A DNA stretch of 64,000 bases from contig CM032117.1 of NCBI GenBank assembly GCA_018894105.1, positions 44,130,501 to 44,194,500 of the forward strand, written 5' to 3'. Of this stretch, positions 46,643 through 56,239 are shown piece by piece (position 1 is the first letter of the stretch; every line of letters starts with the position of its first letter). The DNA comes from Jacaranda mimosifolia. Its lineage: Eukaryota; Streptophyta; Magnoliopsida; Lamiales; Bignoniaceae. The position numbers were made by a program, and so were the translations under genes. The notes beneath the pieces were generated by a model. It saw only the letters and a list, made by a program, of their open reading frames with translations, was not told where the DNA came from and did no database searches.

Positions 46643-48227
46643 AAACCTGCCAATGAGTAGGGTTTTACTCTACCCATGCCCATGACAATAGTATAATACC
46701 CATACCCATATCTAGTAAATAGACATGAGACTCGAACCCTATCCAAACACATTAAGAAAAATGAAATGGGTAAGAATAGAGTCTATACCCATAAAATACC
46801 CAATACCCAATATCAAATATCCATGTTCCATCTCCCTCCTTCCCAATTTTAATCTTTTTTACTCATAAAACTTTATTTATTTACCATTTTCGTCAAACCT
46901 AAACCCAAAAATACATTAAAAATAATTGAACGGGTGTAATTATATTTATATTCAAAACTTACCCACATATCCTTTATCTTGAAATTGCTCATTGTCCAAA
47001 TACTCAAATTTAACAAGTTAACCCAAATTACTTATGTCAAAATTAAATTTATACTAATAATCGTGGCATACTTTAAGTGTATACTTAAATTTTTAATATA
47101 TATATATATAATAAAAAATTAAAATTATTTTGAATTTATTTATTTTTAGTAGCTTTGGACAATGGAGAAATTAAGAATATTTAAAGGATATTTACATTAC
47201 TATAAAAAAAGTGAGTATAAGTATTATTAAATTCTTCATTTTGGGTGCTGGGAGGGGGAGGGGAGTGTTGCAGTACTTGATACAAGTCATTTTGATGCAT
47301 TGCGGAATGAGAAGGCTTTGGATATATATATTAGAGTTGAAATTGCGCTTGTTATTCGTGTGTCCACACTATTTTGTTTATATTTTGAAAATAAAATTTT
47401 ATCTTTTAAAATATGAAAAATTATGGTGCATTGTTTTAAAAAATTTATTTTTTAAAAATATTTTTTAAAATTATATTTTATTAAACATGTTCTCTTTGAA
47501 AAAAATGAACTTATTCAAGAATGATTTGAAGACACCTTGCTTTTTTTTTTAATTTATATTTAAAACTATTTACTAAATGTAATAGCATAAATTTTTTCTA
47601 CCATCTACATATATTTGATTGAATATATTACATGAAATAATAATATTTCAAAAAACAAAAAGAATAAAGTTAAAGAAAGAAAAAAATAATATCTTAGAGG
47701 GAAAATAGAGGGAAAAAAACATAATATGGAGAAGAGAGAGAAAAGCAATACATACACTTGTGGTTTTTATTTGTTTAATATACCAAAAATTGAATGCATA
47801 ATTAACTAAATTAAATTAAACGACTAAAATTAAATGTATACTCTTTTTTAATTTAAAAAACTCGAGTTAATTTTTTAAAAATATGCAGAAAAAATTAGCC
47901 AATATTAATAAATTACTCTAGCATTCAAATATTATGTAGTTTTAGCATTTTGATTGAAAATAAGAAAATTTGGGAAAAATGAAAAAATTAGTAAGATCAA
48001 AACACAATTTGAAATTTTAGTCCATTAAACTAGACCCAACTCTTGCATTTGATAGGGTAGGGTCTAGTTTATGATATATTATTTGGGTATTTTAGGGTAT
48101 GGATTTAATTGAGTTTATGAGTTGAGTATGGTAAGATAAATATATGGTCTAACTATTTAGGTATATTAGAGTATGGATTTTAGTAGGAGGTTTGGGTATA
48201 ATAATACCCTACCCATTGACAGGCCTA
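46643..48227. mobile_element. Non-autonomous hAT-like DNA transposon (~1.58 kb)
   Basis: The left end CAAACCTGCCAATGAGTAGG and the right end, read on the minus strand, TAGGCCTGTCAATGGGTAGG form imperfect terminal inverted repeats that stay similar for about 22 bp. Flanking octamers CCTTAATA (46,635-46,642) and CCCTAATA (48,228-48,235) match at 7 of 8 bases, as expected of the 8-bp target duplication of the hAT superfamily. Subterminal regions are rich in ACCCATACCC on the left and GGGTAT-type sequence on the right, a common arrangement. The interior is AT-rich with only a short meaningless open frame near 47,211 and no transposase. hAT assignment rests on TSD length and TIR character, not on a database match. 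Confidence 0.72.
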
Positions 48228-48235
48228 CCCTAATA

Positions 48236-48625
48236 GAAAGAGGAGTCAGGTAAGCCTTGTAATTTGGGAGGGTGGTAATTTTGATAATTTCAAAAGGAGA
48301 AAGAGTATAATCAGTAATTATACTAACTCTACAAAAAAGTACTAAAATAATTCTTATTTTTAAGAATTACAAGAATGATGCCTAGTATATATTTTACAAG
48401 GCCAAACAATAGCCATCCACGGCTGATTTGTTGGCCTAAATCGGCTAATTTTTTTATTTAATATTTATATTTTAGCGGCATTTTGTTACATCAATTTTTA
48501 TATATTGACAATTACATTTATATCCCGTTTAAATTTCAAATCTTAATAATAGTATTATAGTTAGTAAAATATAAGGACAACTTGATAAGGAGTAAAATAT
48601 TAAGTTCTCTAATTTTTTTTGCTAA

Positions 48626-48671
<46 letters not shown>

Positions 48672-50095
48672 TTAAACTCTAACGAAAGAGAAAATTTAGT
48701 ACGAATATAGTACCTAGTTTAAATTTAGTGATGATCCACGATGAAAACCTTTATTCTAGCCTCATCCAATGCTTCGTTTGCAAAATGTGGCCCATTACAA
48801 AATGAGTGGTAAGGCATGAATTTAGGATATGGGAGGATATGATATCCCTCATTTAAGGCCCTGACCAATTAATTCCAAGAGTTGGGTCTTGCTGGATGAT
48901 GAGAAAATATCCAAATTCATTTTTGTCTATATACAATTTATCCAACTTTATTCATCTACATAAGCAAACAATATATTTAATTATCCTTTATCATCCTATA
49001 TTTTATATACCAAATAAATATAATATAATATAATATAGTAATTATAAAATAATCACAATCCTTATTATTATTATCATAGATTTCATCCCTTCCCCCTACA
49101 TCTGTCAAATGAAGTAAACGAGGTCATAGAGAAAATTAAAGTCTTTATAATTATGAAAAAAAGAGAAAAAAGAATTAGCAATTTAATTATTTTAGAAGAA
49201 TAGTAAATAAAATTAACCAAAAAGATATGGCGTTATTCGTGAACATTGTTAACTTTAATGACCGCATCCATAAAACAAAAAGCAATGGCAACCTTTTCAA
49301 CATACATATGAATTTTCCTCAAAGCTGCAGAGAGAGAAGGCACAGCTAAGCTTTGCAAATATTGGATTAAATTCAGAGGACCAATTCACTGTCTATTCAC
49401 GTGTATTATGACCTATCATTATATCACTATTCAATGCACAAGGACAAGATTTTATGATTTTATTTTTATTTTTTATTTTTGTTTAATAGCAGAAGCTTCT
49501 ACTTCAGATATGGATTAAATTAGTGCAATATGTGTTTAGTCTCTAGTACAGCATTCTAGTATTTTATAGTGATCTTTAAGCTATTTATTATAATTTTAAT
49601 TCAAACACTAAAATATTTAATTTGCACTTATTTTGATATTCCAAAAAAGAATTTGGCATGTGACTAAACATTAATAAGAGCGGTCCAATTTCCCATTACA
49701 CGGCTCAAAAACTACCATATACGTGGCATGTCTTATCCAAAGATGGCCAATACACTGGGACTTACCCATACAGACATGGTATTCAACAAATGAAAATGGG
49801 GAAGCTCTAAATCATTACTTCCCTTGAGTTAATGAGAGACACCAATGCAAGCCTATTTTACAAAGATAAAATGATCACTTTACAAATTACAATCCAATAC
49901 CTCGGTAATTTCACAATAGACCGAGTACAGTGTACTCAATTCACTGTTCACCGATGAACATAGGCCTTAGGGGATTGAGCGGTTTTCAACAACTAAGCTC
50001 CTAAATTTAACGGTCTATATTAGACAGAATGCAATGCAATACACCTTATCCAGACAAGAGGAAGAAGATATATCCACAATTTGGATGAAGAAATG
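48236..50095. other. AT-rich intergenic spacer, downstream of the LRR gene
   Basis: No coding sequence is recognised. It contains a (TTA)n microsatellite at 48,628-48,671 and short TAATA runs near 49,020-49,045. The right portion (about 49,900-50,095) is the 3' flank of the minus-strand gene. No obvious canonical AATAAA polyadenylation signal was spotted close to the stop codon. Confidence 0.6.
48628..48671. repeat. (TTA)n microsatellite, ~14 units
   Basis: An uninterrupted TTA/TAT trinucleotide run of about 44 bp in the AT-rich spacer. It is likely polymorphic in length. Confidence 0.92.
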
Positions 50096-51322
50096 TCATG
50101 GAGTTGAAATTGTGGTATGTTGTGCCCCTGCCAATGTCCCACAGACAAGTGGGTTTGCTGAAGGAATTCTAAGGCAACTAAGTCCACCAGCTCCGGGAAC
50201 CAATGAGCAATCTGGCTGAGGTCTCTGCATCTCTTTCCCCCTAATGCAATTCAATGAGAAATCAAAACCCACATTTCTAAAGAACAACTGGTCACAATCT
50301 TGGCTGAACCCAGAAAAGAAATTGGCAGCAACCGTCAAATTCAAGAGGCTCCTCAAAGAACAAACTAAATCTGGCAACTCTCCAGAAAGCTTGTTGTGTG
50401 CAAAGTTGAGAACTTCAATGCTACTCAAACAAGACAAAGAATCAGGCAAGTGCCCCATCAATGAATTTGAACTCACATCCAAAACTTGCAAATCAGTCCA
50501 CATGCCAACTCCTTCAGGTATGCAGCCTGTGAGCTGATTGTTGAGGAACAAGATTTCCTTTATCCCCATGTAGCCCAAACTGAAAGGGATTGTGCCACTA
50601 AACTTGTTGTTGGCCAAGTTAATAACAGAAGCTGGAGAATTGCCTAAATTATCAGGAAGTTCACCACTAAAAAGATTGTTATTCAGAAATATTGCATCGA
50701 GTTTCTTGTTGAACAGATCTTCCGGGATTGGACCTGAAAAACTGTTGAATCTAAGGTCTAAATAGACAAGATTTGGAATGTAGAGTATTGATGTGGGAAA
50801 AGGGCCAGAGAAATGGTTATTGCTGAGATCTAATTCAGTTAAAAATGACAACTCTCTGAAAGACAATGGGATTGCCCCACTAAACCTGTTGCTGTTGAGG
50901 TGAATAATAGACAAATCAGTGAGAAAAGAGAGTTCTTTAACAAGGGTCCCTTGCAAATTGGCATGGTTGAGATCTATGGCTACCAAAACTGCACCTGCAG
51001 AATTTCCCATGAAATCTGGAGAATCTGAACAAAACACCCCTTTGTAAGAGCAAACATTTGATCCAACCCATGAATTCATAACTCCAAGTGGATCATCTGC
51101 AATGGCAGATTTCCATGTCTGAAGAGCTATGTATGCCCTGTTGAGGTCTGAAGCGGACGGAGTGGTTGGAGTGTCGATTCCTCCACCAATCCACACACCG
51201 CCGCCGCCACCTACGCCGCCTACGCCACCACCAACCCCAATGCCTACGCCACCGCCAACAATTACCGCAGCTTCTGTGACGATAATAGGGAGGAGAAATA
51301 CCAGAATCCAACTATTCTCCAT
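50096..51322 (-). CDS. Secreted LRR protein, LRX/At4g06744-like, no extensin tail
   Basis: Intronless 408-residue protein. Residues 1-18 are a hydrophobic signal peptide. Residues about 22-48 are an unusual Gly/Val-rich linker (repeated GGGVG). Residues 59-100 form an LRR N-terminal cap with the paired cysteines C91 and C98 (CSYKGVFC). About ten plant-type LRRs follow at 112-338, with the LxLxxNxFSGxIP pattern clearest at 138-262. A cysteine-containing C-cap (C343, C359, C372, C383, C394) includes NCIRGKEMQRPQPDC. This cap and the N-cap resemble the LRR half of leucine-rich-repeat extensins and the Arabidopsis At4g06744 group. Those proteins act in the apoplast, and in LRX relatives the LRR binds RALF peptides. 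The Pro-rich extensin domain is absent: the reading frame ends at a TGA 14 residues after C394. One N-glycosylation sequon is visible (NLT, 328-330). The ATG context GGAAATGG is good for plants. An exact function cannot be assigned. Confidence 0.9.
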   Translation of the reverse strand: MENSWILVFLLPIIVTEAAVIVGGGVGIGVGGGVGGVGGGGGVWIGGGIDTPTTPSASDLNRAYIALQTWKSAIADDPLGVMNSWVGSNVCSYKGVFCSDSPDFMGNSAGAVLVAIDLNHANLQGTLVKELSFLTDLSIIHLNSNRFSGAIPLSFRELSFLTELDLSNNHFSGPFPTSILYIPNLVYLDLRFNSFSGPIPEDLFNKKLDAIFLNNNLFSGELPDNLGNSPASVINLANNKFSGTIPFSLGYMGIKEILFLNNQLTGCIPEGVGMWTDLQVLDVSSNSLMGHLPDSLSCLSSIEVLNFAHNKLSGELPDLVCSLRSLLNLTVAANFFSGFSQDCDQLFFRNVGFDFSLNCIRGKEMQRPQPDCSLVPGAGGLSCLRIPSANPLVCGTLAGAQHTTISTP

Positions 51323-52440
51323 TTCCAGTTCAAGGAAGCTTTTAACTATTTGATGGGTTGGCTTGTAAGCTTGTGCAATTTAGATTGCTGCATTGAAGAC
51401 TGAAGCTGGTGAGATTAATGTATTTTGGATGAAATTTATTGTTCTGTGGATTTGTTTGTTTGAGTTCAGTGCAGAAAAAGTAGAGTAAAATACAGTAAAA
51501 CGAAACTTATCTTCCACCTCGTTTACTATGCGTTCTTTTAATTTGTCTATGTCTTTGTTTGTGTTGGTGACACATTGGAAGCAACCTTCGTGTCATATTT
51601 AATTTATCAGGAATTCAACAAATCACTCCAACTAATGAAAGATAAAAAATAATTATCTAACAGACAGATGAATAAAACGGACATAAATTTATATAATTCT
51701 GCAAAATTTGTCTACATCCATAATAATTTTTTTCTTTTATTATGAGAGAATGTTATTTGTAAAAAATAACTCTTAAATTTGACATACATAAACTTGTGAT
51801 AAAAGCTTTTTGTACAACCACTTTCATAACTATCAAACAAATACTCATTTCATATGCATTTCTTTGCATTACTACACTCCTAACCTAAAATAACTACCAC
51901 ATAAGTATCAGGAATTCCCGATTATTATCTGAGTAATCAATAAATACTCCTATTTGTAAAAAAAAATTGACTACTCCATTTAGAACTTGAAAATATGGTA
52001 CAAAAAGGAATTTTAATTCTACAACACAACATTAATGAGATTAAGTCTTAGGAGACTAAAAATTTTAGTCAAACTTAATCTTCAAATAATTGAATGAAAT
52101 GCGTATAATGTAAGCTATATTTTCTTAGGGGGAGGTACGGAATACCCAACAAGCACAAATAATTATTTTGTAAAAAATGAACTTATTGTTTTTCTAATAT
52201 TGTTACAATTATTTATACTATTACTAACATATGTCATGGTCTGATGCTTAAAAGATAATCTTAATATTAAAATAATTTATTTTATAATAAGATTTAATGT
52301 TGAATGAAATGAGAGTACCAACACAAACCAAACAAAACTATTGAGTGCAAAGAACTAAAACGCACTACAAACGAATATCATATATTTTTTCTGAAATTGT
52401 TCATCATTCCTTTCTAAAAAATCATATTGCTAGTTATATT
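51323..52440. other. Upstream region of the LRR gene; no other gene seen
   Basis: Minus-strand transcription would start in this interval. The first about 200 bp upstream of the ATG are of mixed composition and could be 5' leader. The remainder is AT-rich and holds no open frame or repeat that I can identify. No clear TATA box could be singled out among many AT-rich stretches. Confidence 0.45.
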
Positions 52441-52625
52441 CTAAAGGGTCGTTTGATATGGAGTATCAATAATAGTTGTGATTAGATTAATTAGAGATTG
52501 TGTGAGATTGAATAATTTATTGGTATATTTAATAGACAAGATTAGGTCCACTATTATCCTCCCCAACAATATCTCCTTTTTCAACCACCCCTGTTTGATA
52601 CACTCACGGGATTGCCCCCGGTAGA

Positions 52626-52663
52626 CACCCCCCCCCCCCCACCCAACTTAAAAAAAAAAAAAA
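52626..52663. repeat. Poly-C run next to poly-A run
   Basis: About 14 C residues (after GTAGACA) are followed after CACCCAACTT by about 13 A residues. Adjacent homopolymers of opposite type are unusual in this AT-rich spacer and are prone to length error in sequencing. Confidence 0.85.
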
Positions 52664-53388
52664 CCAGAATAAGTTTCAGCAAGAATCCACTTTCCTGAAT
52701 GACCCTACCACCCGAAATCCCTAACTGCACATCTTTTCCCCTATTTCGTTGCACAGAGCAATTTCGCTACCCCAAACTTCATCACATTTCTTCTCTGCAT
52801 CTCAGTTTGTTTGCGGCTGCAACTGTCACTGTTTGGAGAACTGGATTCTTCCAGCCAATGCTGACGGATATTTGTGAGGTAAGGATGGTTGTTTTTTTCC
52901 TTTTGTTTCTCTTTCATATTATATCTATTGTCTGGTAAGTTAGATAGAATTTATTGCGAAAGATTGTTGTGGAGTTCATTCTCATGGAGTTAATTGGAAG
53001 CCCACAATATACATATTTTTTTGATAAAGCACAAAGGATTATACATGCTTATATTGTGACATCAGAGACATGTTTGGCAAGTGCCATTGCTGCTATTGCT
53101 TTCATTCGTGCTGTTGTTCTATTGACTATTGTCCTTTTCTTGTCAAATTTTATTAAAATGAATTGTATACACGAATTCGGAGATTAAACATAGTTCCATG
53201 AATTATTCTTCACAGACAGATGGCCTAGGTTTGCACCTTCACTAAATGTCCAACTTTGAGAGTTACATATACTGTATAGAGTCGTTGATATCTCAGGTTT
53301 ATGACATAAATTTGAAAGACTAGTGTGTAACATGTTGTTCTGATGTAGACATTTAAGTGTCATTGTTAATTATTACTTATTGTTTATC

Positions 53389-53535
53389 ATGGACATGGAA
53401 AACAAAGAAATGCAGCATCTTATTAATAGGCAATATGTCCGTTTGCACCGAGAATATTACATCAGCCCTGGCTGTTTCTGTCAAACCCAAGTGGCCACAG
53501 TGGAGGAAATATTTGCACTGGTATCTATGCAGTAA
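53389..53535 (+). CDS. Unrecognised small ORF or exon
   Basis: A 48-codon frame beginning MDMENKEMQ and ending VSMQ before TAA. It is charged and hydrophilic in its first half and has two cysteines (CFC) at residues 29-31. The CAG/TAAAAA at its end could instead be a splice donor (CA|GTAAAA). No family is recognised. It lies inside the putative 3.3-kb element and on the same strand as the frame at 53,709-54,107, so the two could be exons of one decayed gene. This is weak evidence. Confidence 0.2.
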   Translation: MDMENKEMQHLINRQYVRLHREYYISPGCFCQTQVATVEEIFALVSMQ

Positions 53536-53708
53536 AAATTCGCATTTAAAATTCTAGCCATAAGATCGTATTGAACTTTTTTACTACAATTTTTCCTTGC
53601 TTGTATAGGTAGTGAGTAATGATCCTAAAGCCATCACCACATTACCCTTGCAGTTGAGGTCAAATGGTGCTCCATCAATCTCACACAACAAAGAATCCTG
53701 GTAGGTGA

Positions 53709-54107
53709 TTTTACAAATGTCTGAAAGGGAATAACCAGGATGGCCACTTCATCTGGTGGGATGTGTACCATGGGCATCTTTGGAATTATTCGCTAGTAGA
53801 GAGTGAATCATACAAAGCATATTCACATCCCTTCAATCCGGGTTCATACATTCAAACTCCTTCAACATTTAAGGGCTCAAAGTCACAAGATAGTGGATGC
53901 CTTGATCATGCAGAACAAAGTGAAAGTTCACATACGGGCCCCTCAATTCATAACTCTTGTGATCAACGGCGGGAGTTGTATGCTTATCCAAACTCTAACT
54001 TGAAATCTGCTATGGTCTTTGGTGGTTGTTTTGGTTGTAGTTGTATTATCGTTGTTGCCTTTGTTGGGCTCTTGTTGGGGTTGGTGATTGGAAAGCTTGT
54101 ATTGTAA
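53709..54107 (+). CDS. Unrecognised ORF with C-terminal membrane segment
   Basis: An open frame of about 132 codons ending at a TAA (54,105-54,107). It has no in-frame ATG until near its end, so it would have to be a 3' exon; a plausible acceptor is AACCAG|GATGG near 53,738. The peptide has an aromatic start (GHFIWWDVYHGHLW), a Ser/His-rich hydrophilic middle and a strongly hydrophobic final 30 residues rich in Gly, Val and Leu. A tail-anchored membrane protein is therefore possible. Sequence after the stop (CATTCTATTATAATCAA, 54,152-54,168) could be a 3' UTR. I recognise no family. Confidence 0.28.
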   Translation, partial: FYKCLKGNNQDGHFIWWDVYHGHLWNYSLVESESYKAYSHPFNPGSYIQTPSTFKGSKSQDSGCLDHAEQSESSHTGPSIHNSCDQRRELYAYPNSNLKSAMVFGGCFGCSCIIVVAFVGLLLGLVIGKLVL

Positions 54108-55640
54108 TGGCTCTTTTGTTGAATGGGTAGCCGTTTCATATGTTTGTAATGCATTCTATTATAATCAAATGTGGACTGACGGGATCCTTGTATGACTTTT
54201 GTTTTTGGTATCTGTGTCCTTTAATCATTAATAGAGCATTTGATTAAACATAATTACATTTGTAATAGCATTTTTTGTGGATATTCCCAATTATAGGAAT
54301 CTCATTTAGTGAGATGTGTAGAAGCATTTAGTGGCATTCATGTAATTGCAATACCTGTAAACAGATAGCTTGTATTGGTGCTGCACATAAGTTGGTTTGG
54401 TCAAAGTTGAAGTTCCACCTAGTCATTTATGAAATAAACATTGCAGCCAACTCGCGAATACATATGATAAACTTTGAATTAGTGGGGTCGTTGACTAGGT
54501 TTTGCCGTCGTGATTATGTATGAAGATTATGCCGTGGTGGATTAAATAGTATGCTGTTATTTTGGTCAGCAATGAGGTATACATTATCACTTTAAACGAA
54601 TGGGCATATAATTCTTTTTAAGCATGCTTGGCATATTGATGTGGCCATACATGTAATATCTACTTGTTCCAGAAAATCGATCATCCTAAAGGGGCACGAA
54701 TTAGTAATGATTCGAGATAAAGTAACCAATGGCAAAGTCATATAAAACATATAAGAGATGTTTGTATAGCTTGACATCATAATAAGAATCAAACAAATTG
54801 TTTCGATTTTTATTGTGCAGTAGCTTAGACACTGACAACTTGCAAAAATTTTGACATTTTCTTTACATCTTTATTTCAATTAACATATGGACAAATTCTT
54901 CACAGAATGAGAAATTGTAAGGTATTAAACAAAACTACATATTCTACGCACTGATGAAATGAAAAAAGAAAGTCCATTGTATGGACCATCACAAACATTT
55001 TGACTGAAATATACTGAATATTAATTCGAAGAATTAATCCACACTTAAGGCAGTTCTGAAAAACGAGCAATAAAACTTATACATGTCTAGTGCACAAAGA
55101 TAATAAGTTGCAAAAAAAAATTATAAGCAGGAAACAATCAGAAAACTAAATGGGTCTTGTTACCAGTCAAAGTTCCATCCTAGATGTGAAACCACGAAGC
55201 CTCCACCTGTTTCACACCACGCTGATACCTTTCCACCAAAAATAGTATCCAAAGCAGGGCGACTTGGAAAAGAAAGCGATACAAGAAACATCAATATGTG
55301 ACTTTTGCAGAGGAACGAAGAAGTTAGAAAAATAAAAATTTGCAAAATCCAACTGGAATGGGTGAAAAATGCTGATATGACACTTCTTGTCGGAATGGGC
55401 AAGACAAGCTCCGATTGTCTAGTGGGTTTAAGCAGGAATTCAATGTTTATGTGAACAACTAGGGTTCGACTTTCATGGGTAGGGAGATTTGCGTTAGTTG
55501 TCTTATGTTTGGGAATTTGGATTTGGTTCACGTGCAACGGATATCTAGCACAGAAACAGAATGACGTTAATGGAATGACACAACTCAGATTTAAGGGCAT
55601 TTTAGACAATTAGGATAATTGCAAGCACAGTTGCAGGCCT
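54108..55640. other. Unassigned stretch inside the putative element
   Basis: Mixed, moderately AT-rich sequence. The longest frame, on the minus strand at 55,160-55,609 (149 codons), has no recognisable domain and shows no convincing coding character. It is left uncalled. Confidence 0.4.
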
Positions 55641-55694
55641 TCAATTTTTTACGGGCTGGCGCCATTTTTTCATCACTAATATCAAACGTTCCTT

Positions 55695-55740
55695 TAGCAG
55701 AGATTAGCAGCCTTTATTGCTGCTATTAGCTCGAATCAAA
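55695..55740. repeat. Small hairpin near the right end of the putative element
   Basis: TAGCAGC-CTTTATT-GCTGCTA forms a perfect 7-bp stem with a 7-base loop at about 55,706-55,726. It is flanked on both sides by ATCAAACG motifs. Subterminal hairpins of this sort are common in non-autonomous DNA elements. Confidence 0.55.
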
Positions 55741-55822
55741 CGCATCTTAGAAAGTTGCCTAGAAAGTTCTAGAATTGTGTCCTTTCTACTAGTATTTCTA
55801 ACTACCTGCATTGAATTAGAAA

Positions 55823-56231
55823 TAGGGATACAAATAAAATCAAAAAGTGTTCGAGTTCAAGTTTCAAGAACTCGAGCTTGAGCTCAAGTTCGTATAAAAT
55901 TCGAGTTAAGTTTAAATCAAATAATTTTTGTTTGTAGGCTCGTGAGCCTGTATCTTTGTTAAAAAAAATTAATATTTATATATAAAAATTATAATAATAC
56001 ATTAATTCTTTATATATTATAAAATAATTTTACGTTAAGAGCTGGAACTCGAGCCCGAACTCAAGTCTATAACTTGATCATAAGGTCAAGTTTAACGAAT
56101 CGAGTCGAGCCGAGCTCAGGCTTCAATTTTCTGAGCTCGTCGAGCTCAAGCTTGGTTCTTTGATTCGAGCTCAATCGAACCCTAAAAAAAATTATCAAAA
56201 CTCGATTCGGCTTGGCAAGTTTGCATCTCCA
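55823..56231. mobile_element. hAT-like MITE (409 bp)
   Basis: The termini TAGGGATACAAA (left) and, on the minus strand, TGGAGATGCAAA (right) match at 9 of 12 positions. They are flanked by ATTAGAAA (55,815-55,822) and ATTAGGAA (56,232-56,239), an 8-bp duplication with one mismatch. The interior is full of GAGCTCGAGCTT- and TTCGAGTT-type words, typical of the widespread plant hAT MITEs with TAGGGATGCAAA ends. No coding capacity. Confidence 0.82.
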
Positions 56232-56239
56232 ATTAGGAA

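Larger units (their letters stand above)
52444..55753. mobile_element. Possible PIF/Harbinger-like element (~3.3 kb)
   Basis: The left boundary reads TAAAGGGTCGTTTGATATGG. The right boundary, read on the minus strand, is TAAGATGCGTTTGATTCGAG. Both start with TAA and share CGTTTGAT, the style of PIF/Harbinger or Tourist termini with a TAA/TTA target site. The match beyond the first 17 bp is loose and the target duplication is ambiguous because TAA and TTA could be part of the inverted repeat. No DDE transposase or Myb-like ORF is recognised inside. The two ends could instead belong to separate small elements. Confidence 0.32.

Noticed and set aside
47211..47468. 85-codon frame inside the hAT-like element
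   Set aside because: No domain, AT-biased composition and no resemblance to an hAT transposase.
50034..51353. Plus-strand and second minus-strand frames overlapping the LRR gene (for example the Pro-rich frame at 51,129-51,353)
   Set aside because: They are shadows of the LRR gene. The Pro-rich frame is the antisense of the Gly-rich linker, not an extensin domain.
55160..55609. 149-codon minus-strand frame
   Set aside because: No recognised domain, mixed hydrophobic composition without a clear signal or membrane pattern, and it lies in a likely mobile-element interior.
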